The notes below the pieces were generated by a model that saw only the letters and a program-made list of their open reading frames with translations, was not told the origin of the DNA and ran no database searches. The position numbers and the translations under genes are program-made. From contig CAKTUZ010000004.1 of NCBI GenBank assembly GCA_934621605.1, positions 1 through 64,000 of the forward strand: 64,000 bases of DNA. Direction: 5' to 3'. The DNA is from an uncultured bacterium. Lineage in GTDB: Bacteria; Vulcanimicrobiota; Xenobia; Xenobiales; Xenobiaceae. Numbering within the stretch: the stretch's first letter is position 1; every line of letters begins with the position of its first letter. This document shows, piece by piece, positions 36,037 through 44,604 of this stretch.

Positions 36037-37275
36037 ATGAACAATGACACTGTAGATTTCGCCACTTATTTAAAAAACTACCCCGATTCTGAAGGCATGT
36101 TCGGTCCCTTCGGCGGATCCTACTTACCTGAGCAGTTAGTACCTGCTTTCAAAGAAATTACTGAAGCTTACCAAACTATCTGTCACTCTTCTAAGTTTGT
36201 TACTGAGTTGCGTCGTATTCGTCGTGAATTTCAAGGACGTCCCACTCCTGTGTATCATTGCGAGCGTCTTTCCAATTTGCTTGGCCATACTCAAATTTAT
36301 TTGAAGCGTGAAGATCTTAACCATACCGGTGCTCACAAACTTAATCACTGTATGGGCGAAGGTTTACTGGCTAAGTTTATGGGGAAGAAAAAACTTATTG
36401 CTGAAACTGGTGCCGGTCAGCATGGTGTAGCCTTGGCTACTGCCGCTGCCTATTTTGGTTTAGAGTGTGATATCTACATGGGCGAAGTTGATATCAAAAA
36501 GCAAGCTCCTAATGTTTCCCGTATGCGTTTACTCGGTGCCAGAGTTATTCCGGCAACTCATGGCTTAAAAACTTTAAAAGAAGCTGTGGACAGTGCTTTT
36601 GAAGCCTATCTTAACGAGTACGAGACTGCCATTTACTGTATCGGCTCTGCTGTAGGCCCTCATCCTTTCCCTATGATTGTGCGCGATTTTCAAATGGTTG
36701 TCGGTGTGGAGGCTCGCGAGCAATTTATAGATATGATGGGGTTCTTGCCCGACGCCGTAGTTGCTTGCGTAGGCGGTGGTAGTAACTCTTTGGGGTTATT
36801 TAGCGCTTTCCTTAATGATCCCGTCAAAATATATGGTGTTGAGCCTTTGGGTCGTGGCGAAAAAATGGGCGATCACGCTGCTAGTATCACTTACGGTACT
36901 CCTGGTGTCATGCATGGTTTCAACAGCTTAATGCTGAAAGACAAAAACGGCGACCCTGCTCCTGTTTATTCTGTCGCTTCAGGATTAGATTACCCATCTG
37001 TAGGCCCAGAGCATGCTTTTTTGCACAGTTTAGGTCGTGTTTGCTACGATAAAGTTACTGATAAAGAAGCCTTAGGAGCTTTCTATAATCTCTCCAGATA
37101 TGAAGGCATTATCCCCGCTTTGGAAAGTTCTCACGCTTTGGCTTATGCTATGAAGTTGGCGAGACAACATGCTCACGGTTCTGTATTGGTTAATCTTTCC
37201 GGTCGCGGTGATAAAGATATGGATTATATCATCGAGCATTACGGTTATGGTGAAGATTATTTGATCAAGCCTTAA
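36037..37275 (+). CDS. trpB: Tryptophan synthase beta chain
   Basis: 412 residues, TrpB1 type. It joins indole and serine to tryptophan using PLP. The PLP lysine is in HTGAHKLNHC (near residue 101; the family usually reads GAHKINN). LIAETGAGQHGVA and the phosphate-binding CVGGGSNSLGLF are intact. It starts MFGPFGGSYLPEQLV after a 20-residue lead. No trpA, trpC or other trp gene is in the window. A strong terminator follows, so it is monocistronic. Use of free indole or a remote trpA are both possible. Confidence 0.93.
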   Translation: MNNDTVDFATYLKNYPDSEGMFGPFGGSYLPEQLVPAFKEITEAYQTICHSSKFVTELRRIRREFQGRPTPVYHCERLSNLLGHTQIYLKREDLNHTGAHKLNHCMGEGLLAKFMGKKKLIAETGAGQHGVALATAAAYFGLECDIYMGEVDIKKQAPNVSRMRLLGARVIPATHGLKTLKEAVDSAFEAYLNEYETAIYCIGSAVGPHPFPMIVRDFQMVVGVEAREQFIDMMGFLPDAVVACVGGGSNSLGLFSAFLNDPVKIYGVEPLGRGEKMGDHAASITYGTPGVMHGFNSLMLKDKNGDPAPVYSVASGLDYPSVGPEHAFLHSLGRVCYDKVTDKEALGAFYNLSRYEGIIPALESSHALAYAMKLARQHAHGSVLVNLSGRGDKDMDYIIEHYGYGEDYLIKP

Positions 37276-37308
37276 GTATTATTAGTTTATCTATTCAGCT
37301 TCAAAGGT

Positions 37309-37363
37309 ACCGCAGTTTGACGAGGCGCTTAAGCTTAAGCATTTTGCCTGCTGCGGTTTTTTT
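37309..37363 (+). terminator. Terminator of trpB
   Basis: ACCGCAG (37309-37315) pairs with CTGCGGT (37351-37357), with inner AGGC/GCCT and GCTTAAGC stems, then seven T. Confidence 0.85.
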
Positions 37364-37439
37364 GTGAAAGTTTGAGTTTGGTTAAGCGAAATATAAGCGC
37401 TGAAGGAATTGCTTATCTGGAGCGAAGATCGGCAGAGTC

Positions 37440-38960
37440 ATGATGGATCCAATCTTCATAATGAATTCCCAAAACCAGCGTATGTTGGAAAATACTCAAC
37501 GTTCCAGCGACGGTTTGCGTACCAACATGATGCGTGAGCGCAAAGAAAAAGCCGGTGTGCGTAAAAGCCACTATATTGACGATACCGCTGAATTTAGTTC
37601 GGATTTGTCAGATATGGGTGAGGACATGCTCGGTGGCATGGATGATCTAGTCGGCGGTGGAGGAGGTGGCGGTGGAGCTGCTCTTTTCCGCAAAATGTGG
37701 GAAGAAGATGTTGAAGAAGAAGATAAAAAAGCTGCTTTGCGTTCGGCTGATAAGCTCTTTGATGAAGGTCAAGGCACTTGTCTTATCGATTCTAAAGCAG
37801 AAACCTCCGATGAAAGTGCACCTTTAGGTGAATTACCGGTATCTACTCAGCCGGAAGAAGAGGGGGCTGAAAGTGAGGCTAAACCTTCTGAAGCTAAGGT
37901 TGCCTCCGCTGAAGTGGCGTCGTCGGGGGCCGACAATTTAGGCGTTGATGCTGTTATCGATTTGGACGGCCAACGAGAGGCTGCTCTGTCTGCAGCCATG
38001 GCTCGTGAAGTTCAAGAAGAACAAGAAAAAGTTGTGGCCGTAGCTCACCGAGATAAGGAAAATGCTTCGACATCTGAGTCGAAAGTACGAGTCGAAGAAG
38101 TCGACGGATCTGTCAAAATTTCTGTCGGTACTCAGGAAGCGTCTCTTCCGGCTGCCGAAGATATTGATTTATCACAATCTCAAGCTGAGAAGAAAAAAGG
38201 GCAACCTCAGGAGAGACAAGGCCGCAGCTTTATATCGTCGCTTTTGGATAATTCAGAAGGTTTTATCTTTCATGAGGCTGTGCCTGAGGTTGTCGAGTTG
38301 TCTGGCCGCAATACTAAGAGCAGACGTGAAACTGAAACGCTTAAAGTGCCCCATGAATTGGAAAAAGTGCTCGATCAATTGATCGTTTGCCAAGCTGCTC
38401 CAGAAGCGGCTGAAGCTTTGCGTCTATTGCTTAGCCGTTTTGGTAAAGGTGTGCTCGATACTTGTATGCGCGACGGTTTAAAGGTAAAGTTACTGCCTCA
38501 TCAAGAATTAAAGACAACCGTTTGGGCGGCTGACTCTTCTTTGCAAGGTCATGAAATTGGGCAAGGAGCTTATTTGGCTAAAGAGCGAGTTTGTCTCATT
38601 GCTGCGGAGTTATTTACTAGGTCTGCTCAAGATGATTCTATTTATGGTTTTCATCCTGCGCTGTATTATTTTGGCATGGCTTGGGATCATGCTTTAGGCG
38701 AAGGCAATTTTGCCAGTTTGCAATCGCCGGTTATTAAAGCTAACGCTCAGGCTTGTCAAACTGGATTAGAGGGACATTGTGCTCCAGATCCTATGTCATG
38801 TTCAGATCCGGTAAATTATTTCGCCCAGTCTGTAGAAGCGTATTTTTCGGCCAACGATTGTTGTGAAGCTCTCTGGAGTCGTGAAGATCTGTATGATTTC
38901 GATCGACTTATGTATGATTATCTGGAGTATTTGCATCTTAAAAGTGGTAAACAGGTTTGA
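37440..38960 (+). CDS. Acidic protein with degenerate lethal-factor-like zincin domain
   Basis: 506 residues. The first 300 are low-complexity and acidic, with an eight-glycine run at 72-79. Residues about 300-500 are compact. YYFGMAWDHALG (409-420) matches the anthrax lethal factor-type motif HEFGHAWDHALG, but both histidines and the glutamate are replaced (Tyr409, Tyr410, Met413). The downstream PVNYFAQSVEAYF (458-469) resembles the segment with the third ligand, also missing. I infer an inactive zincin-like fold. There is no signal peptide. The start may be the first or second ATG. A small gene follows 16 nt later. Confidence 0.6.
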   Translation: MMDPIFIMNSQNQRMLENTQRSSDGLRTNMMRERKEKAGVRKSHYIDDTAEFSSDLSDMGEDMLGGMDDLVGGGGGGGGAALFRKMWEEDVEEEDKKAALRSADKLFDEGQGTCLIDSKAETSDESAPLGELPVSTQPEEEGAESEAKPSEAKVASAEVASSGADNLGVDAVIDLDGQREAALSAAMAREVQEEQEKVVAVAHRDKENASTSESKVRVEEVDGSVKISVGTQEASLPAAEDIDLSQSQAEKKKGQPQERQGRSFISSLLDNSEGFIFHEAVPEVVELSGRNTKSRRETETLKVPHELEKVLDQLIVCQAAPEAAEALRLLLSRFGKGVLDTCMRDGLKVKLLPHQELKTTVWAADSSLQGHEIGQGAYLAKERVCLIAAELFTRSAQDDSIYGFHPALYYFGMAWDHALGEGNFASLQSPVIKANAQACQTGLEGHCAPDPMSCSDPVNYFAQSVEAYFSANDCCEALWSREDLYDFDRLMYDYLEYLHLKSGKQV

Positions 38961-38976
38961 GAAAGGAATATGAGCT

Positions 38977-39282
38977 GTGGATTATGTCTTATATCCTTTA
39001 GTTATGGCTCGCGACGGACGCAAGTTGGGTGAATTTCCTTTAGGTACCGTGAGCTTCGACGATGAAAACGGAGTCAAAGTGGATTGCCCGGACGTGGGCT
39101 TAAATCGGCGTCTTACCGAGTATTTCACTACTCCGCGTCGAGTTAGACGCAGATTGGGCTCGGTCGAAAAAGTATTTACCTATGCTTGGGAAGAGCTGGA
39201 ACCGGGTACGGAAGAATATTTTCAAGAGTCTATATCCAGACTCCATTGCTTGGGGGTTGTACCAAAGCTTTTTACGCCTTAA
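38977..39282 (+). CDS. Uncharacterised small basic protein
   Basis: 101 residues from a GTG with AAAGGA about 10 nt upstream. It is beta-rich at first (YVLYPLVMARDGRKLGEFPLGTVSFDDENGVKVDCPD), then basic (RRVRRRLGS), with an acidic end. No family is recognised. It lies 16 nt after the degenerate zincin-like gene and is probably cotranslated with it. Confidence 0.55.
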   Translation: MDYVLYPLVMARDGRKLGEFPLGTVSFDDENGVKVDCPDVGLNRRLTEYFTTPRRVRRRLGSVEKVFTYAWEELEPGTEEYFQESISRLHCLGVVPKLFTP

Positions 39283-39308
39283 TTGGAGAACCATAAATGA
39301 AAAAAAGA

Positions 39309-39342
39309 TTGCAGCCCAGATAGTGCAGCTGCAACCTTTTTT
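39309..39342 (+). terminator. Terminator after the 38977 gene
   Basis: TTGCAGC (39309-39315) pairs with GCTGCAA (39328-39334), then CC and six T. An A7 run on the left may let it serve the minus strand too. Confidence 0.75.
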
Positions 39343-39377
39343 GCCGACATTCTAGAACATCAGTAGATATCTTTTTG

Positions 39378-39851
39378 TTAGTTGGGCAAAAACTTATCGG
39401 CCATAGCTTTGCCTATACCGGCTCCAAGCAAAAAGCCCAATACCGTACCGTACCAGGCATGAATAAACATCCAACTTATATAGCCTAAGACTGAGCCGGT
39501 AACAAACACAATAATGGGCATTACAAAAGTATAAATTTTGCTCTGCTGTTCGAGGCATTCCTTGTGGTAGATTTTTATAACTCCATCTATAGGTCTCTCG
39601 ACGCCGGTTGAACGGATTAGAGTTTTGCCGCAACGAGCGCAGGGAACTTGCTCTACATCTGAGCCGCAGTCTACACAATAAAGCGGTTTGCCACTAAAAG
39701 TGAGTTTTTCTGGCCTGTATACAAAGTCCAGACCGATTTGCTTACCGCATTTACTGCATTTGAAGGGCTTTTTGCTGCCACATTTTTTACAGGTGCCCAC
39801 GCCTGCAGTCTCCACCATATGACCACATTCTGCACATGGATAATTTGCCAT
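39378..39851 (-). CDS. Multi-zinc-finger membrane protein
   Basis: 157 residues from the ATG at 39851, with GAGGCGG about 8 nt upstream. The first 100 residues hold about five CxxC-type knuckles (CAEC, CKKC, CSKC, CVDC, CARC) and a final HKEC, reminiscent of double zinc ribbons or LIM-like folds. Two membrane segments follow (about 108-130 and 133-150), the second glycine-rich. Probably cytosolic fingers on an inner-membrane anchor. Function unknown. Confidence 0.65.
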   Translation of the reverse strand: MANYPCAECGHMVETAGVGTCKKCGSKKPFKCSKCGKQIGLDFVYRPEKLTFSGKPLYCVDCGSDVEQVPCARCGKTLIRSTGVERPIDGVIKIYHKECLEQQSKIYTFVMPIIVFVTGSVLGYISWMFIHAWYGTVLGFLLGAGIGKAMADKFLPN

Positions 39852-40056
39852 AAAACGCACCGCCTCTTGAGTTTACCAACAAATATGCTTACCAGTTAAT
39901 TGCGAGCTTGTTGCGGTTAAATCCTGCTAAGAGGGAGGGAGCTGTCGGGGCGGCGAAGAGGATATCAATTTTAGGGGCAAGGATATTGGGCGAAACTAAA
40001 ACATTTAGAATGTCTTTCACCTTTTAGCTGCAGTTTTGAGGGGAGTAAAATACAGG

Positions 40057-40434
40057 ATGAGAAAAATAACTATATTTCTGGCTGTTTTGATTGCGGTTCT
40101 TATGGGATTGGGGGGGATGAGAAGTACCCAAGCTCAGATTCTCCTAACAACCGGTGAATACAGAATAGTAGTCATAGACAAAGCCGAACAGCGTCTTGGC
40201 ATAGCCGAACTTGAAGCTAATCCCAATCGCCGTCAAAATTGGGTTTATGTTAAATACAATACGGAGCTTATGAAGCGTGTCAACCCTAACCCCGATGATG
40301 GTGAATTTCGTTACGAGAAAGTGAGTTGGGTTCAATTTTTCAACGATGTAAAGAAAGGCTCACTTATTACTGTCCATGGCGGGCGCGACTGGGACAGGTC
40401 TATAGATGCCAAAAAAATTTGGTACAAGGATTAG
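40057..40434 (+). CDS. Secreted small OB-like protein
   Basis: 125 residues from the ATG at 40057, following GAGGGGAG. The signal peptide is MRKITIFLAVLIAVLMGLGG with cleavage near TQA. The mature part of about 98 residues is strand-rich (YRIVVIDKAEQRLGIAEL, WVYVKY, GSLITVHGGRDW), which could be a small barrel. No family is recognised. Probably periplasmic. Confidence 0.55.
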   Translation: MRKITIFLAVLIAVLMGLGGMRSTQAQILLTTGEYRIVVIDKAEQRLGIAELEANPNRRQNWVYVKYNTELMKRVNPNPDDGEFRYEKVSWVQFFNDVKKGSLITVHGGRDWDRSIDAKKIWYKD

Positions 40435-40441
40435 TATATAT

Positions 40442-40984
40442 TTAGTTTCCGTTTGTGTGGCGCTGCAAGCGGCCCGTTAAGGTCATTTCTTCTGGAGGAA
40501 CGTCCGTAGGATCGGAAGTTAAAGCTACCTTTTGGCGTATTTCTTCGGCATTGTGTAGTTCGCCTACCCCTATGCCCGGACAGCGCTTGGCGGCCAGACG
40601 CCAAGTTTTGGGCGAAAAGACCACTTCAGGCCAAAATGGCCAGGTACGGCATTGGATAGGACGCGAGTTCCTGACCATACATCCGGTGGGAGCTTGAGCA
40701 TTGTTCTCGTCTCGTTCTAACAATATACAATCAAAGCCGTACTTGCATTTTACTTCTTTAACGTAAAACTTACCCTTGTAGTGACAGACTACCGAATATA
40801 GAAATTCCTTCCAGTCCATTTTTAATTCTTGGGCCATAGCTTTGGCCTCTTTAGTGGTGCATTGCACAATGCCTGGAGGACCGGAACAGCAGCGTCCGCA
40901 GCGTTGGCAAGTAAAACGTAACCCTTCGGCGGCATACCACTCTGGGCCCGAATTTGGCAATGAATCAAATTCTTTTCTGCTCAT
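40442..40984 (-). CDS. YkgJ-type cysteine-cluster protein
   Basis: 180 residues from the ATG at 40984; the ribosome site is weak. The defining cluster is FTCQRCGRCCSGPPG (CxxCxxCC), with further Cys in CHYKG, CKYGFDC, TGCMV and IQCRTWPFWPE. This is the UPF0153/YkgJ family, related to the flagellin N-methylase cysteine domain, and probably binds zinc or an iron-sulphur cluster. Its reaction is unknown. Convergent with the OB-like gene 7 nt away. Confidence 0.75.
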   Translation of the reverse strand: MSRKEFDSLPNSGPEWYAAEGLRFTCQRCGRCCSGPPGIVQCTTKEAKAMAQELKMDWKEFLYSVVCHYKGKFYVKEVKCKYGFDCILLERDENNAQAPTGCMVRNSRPIQCRTWPFWPEVVFSPKTWRLAAKRCPGIGVGELHNAEEIRQKVALTSDPTDVPPEEMTLTGRLQRHTNGN

Positions 40985-41020
40985 TTTTTTTGCTCGCAAT
41001 TTATTGAAAAGTCAGTTTTT

Positions 41021-42193
41021 CTAAAAAGATACGTCTTCTAAGAGCAAGAAGCGAGAAGGAATGTCATTTTTACCCGGATTATTGTCAAAAACGATGCCTA
41101 TATTGTAATTATCACCTACTTTATAAGCAGATAAACCGGAAGCGAAGTTACCTGGTGCTATATTGTCGGCCACCAGACGAGCTTCTTCCGAGCCGTCTGC
41201 TTGATACCAAATTTGACTGGTACCGCTAAATCTTTCGTCGGGGGTTTTAGAGGATAAAAGGAAGAGTAAACCTTTGTCTTGCACATAATAGATGTCAGTT
41301 AAAATAAAGGGCTCATTGAGCGAAGCATCTAAGCCTGGTTTTAAACTGGTCTTCAAGATCTCAAAATTGATTTTTTTCTTGCGCTCTATAACTTGATTGA
41401 GTGAAGCCTTATAAATGAGCACGCTTTCGTCTTGGTTGGCTGGTTGAGAAAGAGCAAAATAGAGAGCGTCATCAATAGGATTGCAAGCTATGCCTTCAAC
41501 CTTTAAACGTTGCTGAGCATTCTCCCCGAAATAACCAGTATTGCGCCAGGCCATCTCCGGATCGTAATTGTTGGCTGCCGAATTGTCGGTAAAACGCTCT
41601 CCGCGTAATTCGTAATAATGGAGCACACCGCGAGCCCAGAGGAAACGTACATTATTATTTACATGGTGATGGCTGCCTACCACGAAGAATTTTCCGTCCT
41701 CGAGATTGCACAAGCCGGTATAGCGCGGTTGAGGAAAAGTGCGTGGTACTTCCAAACGGCGAAAACGACGTCCTTCAGTGTCAAATATATGCATTTGTTG
41801 ACTGTTTTCGTCACACACTAAAATACGATTATGGCTGATAAACGATAAGGCGCTGGGACGAAAATCTTTAAGAACGCCGTCGTCTCCACGCATATCGAAT
41901 ATAGGAGCTGCTTCGTCCGTATATTCTGAATCCGAATTGCTCTCGGCAGTAGTTGTAATTTGGGAAGTTGAGATTGAGTTGTCAGCAGCTGTGGCTGTAG
42001 AAGGAGATGTTTCGGCGATTTCTGCTTTTTGCGAATCTGGCTCAGGAGCCGTTTCTGTCGCTTGGTAAATAGTAATGCCGCCATTTTCCCCGGCTTTCTC
42101 TGCTTGAGCCGGAGAGGCCAGAGGAGCTGTGCAGGAAAGCAAAGCTAGAGCTCCAGCAATAGATAAATACTTTTTGAAGTTAAAAGCGGTCAT
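41021..42193 (-). CDS. Secreted or lipid-anchored propeller-like protein
   Basis: 390 residues from the ATG at 42193, with GAGGTG upstream. The leader MTAFNFKKYLSIAGALALL is followed by SC, a possible lipobox, and by AQA, a possible type I site. Residues about 35-85 are a Ser/Thr/Glu linker. The rest has repeated strand units (SFISHNRILVCDENSQQMHIFD, YTGLCNLEDGKFFVVGSHHH, AIACNPIDDALYFALSQ-like) typical of propellers of the NHL or esterase-like phytase group. Function unknown; periplasmic or outer membrane. Confidence 0.6.
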   Translation of the reverse strand: MTAFNFKKYLSIAGALALLSCTAPLASPAQAEKAGENGGITIYQATETAPEPDSQKAEIAETSPSTATAADNSISTSQITTTAESNSDSEYTDEAAPIFDMRGDDGVLKDFRPSALSFISHNRILVCDENSQQMHIFDTEGRRFRRLEVPRTFPQPRYTGLCNLEDGKFFVVGSHHHVNNNVRFLWARGVLHYYELRGERFTDNSAANNYDPEMAWRNTGYFGENAQQRLKVEGIACNPIDDALYFALSQPANQDESVLIYKASLNQVIERKKKINFEILKTSLKPGLDASLNEPFILTDIYYVQDKGLLFLLSSKTPDERFSGTSQIWYQADGSEEARLVADNIAPGNFASGLSAYKVGDNYNIGIVFDNNPGKNDIPSRFLLLEDVSF

Positions 42194-42416
42194 ATTTTTT
42201 TTCACCTCTAAAGGCTGACTTTTTATGTGCACTGACTAATGTTGCTTAAGTTTCTTGTCCTTTCGGTCTCGGCCCTTCTTTTGAGTCGGTAAGGCGTCCC
42301 AATATCCCCTTTAATAGGTCATTTTTTTTATCTGTCCGATTTAGACGGGAGGTTAATATTAAGAAAAAACAAAAGGTTACTAAGAAAGACATGATTTTGT
42401 TCTGGAGGTACGCGTT

Positions 42417-43322
42417 TTGGGTTTTGATATGGATTTCTTGGTTTCAACGGCAGACCCGCGTCCCACTCCGGAAGAGTTGAAAGAAAAAGTTGCCGCTATT
42501 TCACCTAATATTGAGTTTACCGAGGGCGGTGCCAGAGGTGCTTTATGGAGCGCCGAATATATAAATCCAGAAACTTTAGTTTCTTTTGAGTTCGTTTGTA
42601 AAGCTCCCAATCCCGGAGTCATTAATTTTAGTGCCTATGAAACTGGTTTGAGTGTCAGTGTACCCTGTGTCTGTCCTACGTTTATTGCTCGTGAAAGTAT
42701 GCCTATTTTGGCTCAATTCGCCAAGCAAACCAAGTACTGGATTTATACTCCCAACGGTCAGGTAATTGAAAAACCGGATGGAGCCCAACTTCAAGTTCTA
42801 TGGAATGATCAAAATAAACGTACTATCCATCGTATGTCTATGGGGGATGATGAATTACCTCATTACTTTCCCATGGAGCAAATGGATGCTATGTGGCGTT
42901 ATGCTAATGCTCGTTCCCAATTGACCAAACGTTATGAAGGACGCGGCATCTATGTACCGCGCATAGTGTTGATTCGTAACAAACTTTCACGTCAACAAAT
43001 TTTCCGTTCTATCTTTTGGACTGAAATGGAACCGACTGTCTTGCCTGATATTGATGCAGTGGTTTTAAGTAAGCCGGGACGTCTTATCTTCGGTCGTTTT
43101 CCAGCCGGTGAGCCAGAAAATGTTGTGGTGCGCTTTAGTCAAATAGAAGATATTGTGGGACCATACATAAAAACGGCGGTTCGTCCCTTTGAGCATAAAA
43201 TTATCGAAGACACTGCTCCTTTTCGCTTACAAATTATGCGCCGTTTGTTGGAGCTTTTGCCTGCTAAGCACCGCAATTTTGAAACTGTTAATCCTGAGGA
43301 AGTTGTCGATATTCAGGTTTAG
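42417..43322 (+). CDS. Uncharacterised conserved-looking cytosolic protein
   Basis: 301 residues from a TTG, 8 nt after a perfect GGAGG. No signal peptide or membrane segment. Mixed alpha/beta. It opens with a segment like an immunity-type or DUF domain (STADPRPTPEELKEKVAAISPNIEF), followed by SAEYINPETLVSFEF and an IYVPRIVLIRNKLSRQQIF stretch. No motif is recognised. It is divergent from the propeller gene and precedes the tRNA. Confidence 0.55.
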   Translation: MGFDMDFLVSTADPRPTPEELKEKVAAISPNIEFTEGGARGALWSAEYINPETLVSFEFVCKAPNPGVINFSAYETGLSVSVPCVCPTFIARESMPILAQFAKQTKYWIYTPNGQVIEKPDGAQLQVLWNDQNKRTIHRMSMGDDELPHYFPMEQMDAMWRYANARSQLTKRYEGRGIYVPRIVLIRNKLSRQQIFRSIFWTEMEPTVLPDIDAVVLSKPGRLIFGRFPAGEPENVVVRFSQIEDIVGPYIKTAVRPFEHKIIEDTAPFRLQIMRRLLELLPAKHRNFETVNPEEVVDIQV

Positions 43323-43482
43323 CAAAAGGTAACAGTGTAAAAAATGCGTCCTTCTGACGATGTATGGTGGGGACGGCGTATTATGCTATAACGAGCCTGT
43401 ATCGCAAGGGAGCATTTTTTTGGTTTTGGAAAAAAAAGAACCAATCAATATCAACAATTGATCGGCCCTTTATTCCGCTGTA

Positions 43483-43559
43483 TGGTCGAGGCGAGAGGAT
43501 TTGAACCTCCGACCTCAACGTCCCGAACGTTGCGCGCTGCCAGGCTGCGCTACGCCTCG
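43483..43559 (-). tRNA. tRNA-Pro (anticodon CGG), CCA encoded
   Basis: 77 nt on the minus strand. The acceptor CGAGGCG pairs with CGCCTCG, the D arm is GCGC/GCGC, and the anticodon stem CAACG/CGTTG carries loop TTCGGGA with anticodon CGG. The T arm GGAGG-TTCAAAT-CCTCT is intact. The 3' end ACCA is encoded. Confidence 0.95.
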
Positions 43560-43675
43560 ACGTAACTATGCTCGGACTATTATATTCATATTTTACAGCT
43601 TGTCAATGATTGGGGGGGTGAAACATGTCGGCATAAAGGTTGTCCGGCTGCAGGCATTGGTAAGGGAAAAATAAA

Positions 43676-43942
43676 TTATTTCGTCTCTCCAGATTTATTG
43701 TGACTGTTGCTGTACATACCTAAGGCTTGCATATAGAGAGCCAATAAACTTTCCTGTTCTTCTCTCTCTTGCGGTTCCAGCTTGCGCAAGCTAATAATGC
43801 GACGCAAAATTTTGACGTCGAAACCTTCTATCTTCGCTTCGGCGTATACGTCTTTAATATCTTGGGCAATACCGGCTTTCTCTTCTTCTAAGGCTTCGAT
43901 GCGTTCGACAATAGCTTCGAGTTTAGCGTCAGTTCCTTCCAT
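43676..43942 (-). CDS. gapR: GapR-like DNA-binding protein (DUF2312)
   Basis: 88 residues, the family's length. The sequence from ERIEALEEEKAGIAQDIKDVY through AEAKIEGFDVKILRRIISLRKLEPQERE to the ALYMQALG end matches the GapR/DUF2312 pattern (EEEK..I..DIKDVYAEAK..GFD.K..R..I.LRK). GapR clamps overtwisted DNA ahead of replication forks and active RNA polymerase and aids topoisomerases. The family is best known in Alphaproteobacteria. It sits between tRNA-Pro and rpoB. The start ATG follows AGGAGGG. Confidence 0.82.
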   Translation of the reverse strand: MEGTDAKLEAIVERIEALEEEKAGIAQDIKDVYAEAKIEGFDVKILRRIISLRKLEPQEREEQESLLALYMQALGMYSNSHNKSGETK

Positions 43943-44065
43943 ATTTCCCTCCTAAAATGTTTCAATTCGTTTAAGTTGCCGGGGCATTATAACAAAAAAG
44001 TCAATTCTAAACCAGCTTTTTAGAAGTTGCCCTCAGTCTTAGCTTAGGTTGACCTTCGGTTGAAC

Positions 44066-44094
44066 TTGACTTTACTATTTTATTATTGTACTAT
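44066..44094 (+). promoter_or_regulatory. Strong promoter for rpoBC
   Basis: TTGACT (44066-44071), exactly 17 nt, and TACTAT (44089-44094), in an A/T-rich spacer. Confidence 0.7.
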
Positions 44095-44249
44095 ATCATG
44101 CGCGATGGAGGGTCAAAATATCCTCATGAGGCTGTTAAGCCTCCGCAAGGTCGGCGTTCTGGCCGATCAGTTTGGGTTGAGTATTGATAAGACTCGGAAC
44201 AAGTTTTGCTTGAAAAGTTCTATAAAAGGGGATAGCTGAGGAGCTTACG

Positions 44250-44296
44250 CACCGGCGATTTGTTGGTGTGCGCTCTTTTTGTTCTTTCTTTGCGTA
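44250..44296 (+). terminator. Attenuator-like hairpin in the rpoB leader
   Basis: CGCACC pairs with GGTGTGCG (small bulge), followed by CTCTTTTTGTTCTTTCTTT. It lies about 150 nt after the promoter and 310 nt before rpoB, so it could set the amount of readthrough. Confidence 0.5.
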
Positions 44297-44604
44297 GGAG
44301 TAAGTCAAAATTGGTACAGTCTGCGGCCCCGGAGTGAGGCATTTTTTTGCTTTGCTGCGGTCGGCTGTTCAGGCGGTATGTTCCTAAAAAATATTCAGCT
44401 GAGGCGTCGTACATAATTTGCTGTTGTCAGCAGAAAAGTAAGGCGCTGAGAATGAGAATATTGGTATATAGATGGGGCATCATCTATTTAGAGAGAACTT
44501 GCACAGTCCGTGCGACGGAAGCAGAGTTCGTTTGTATCTAAGAATCCTCTACCTTTGGGCATGGGGAGTATGTCAGCTAATTGCGCAGAGGAGGATCTTC
44601 TCGA

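Larger units (their letters stand above)
43943..44604 (+). other. Long rpoB upstream and leader region
   Basis: No coding gene is supported. After the promoter at 44066-44094 there are hairpins GAGGCT/AGCCTC (about 44130) and GGTCGGC/GCCGATC (about 44152-44170). At about 44250-44285 a CGCACC/GGTGTGCG hairpin is followed by a T-rich tract, like an attenuator. About 500 nt of leader precede rpoB. rplJ and rplL are absent here. Confidence 0.55.

Noticed and set aside
39297..39323. Eight-codon minigene MKKRLQPR with GGAG 8 nt upstream
   Set aside because: It overlaps a terminator and has no downstream gene to attenuate on that strand; chance is likely.
43330..43390. Hairpin after the 42417 gene (GCGTCC/GGACGgCG)
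   Set aside because: The stem is bulged and the T tract is distant; too weak to list as a terminator.
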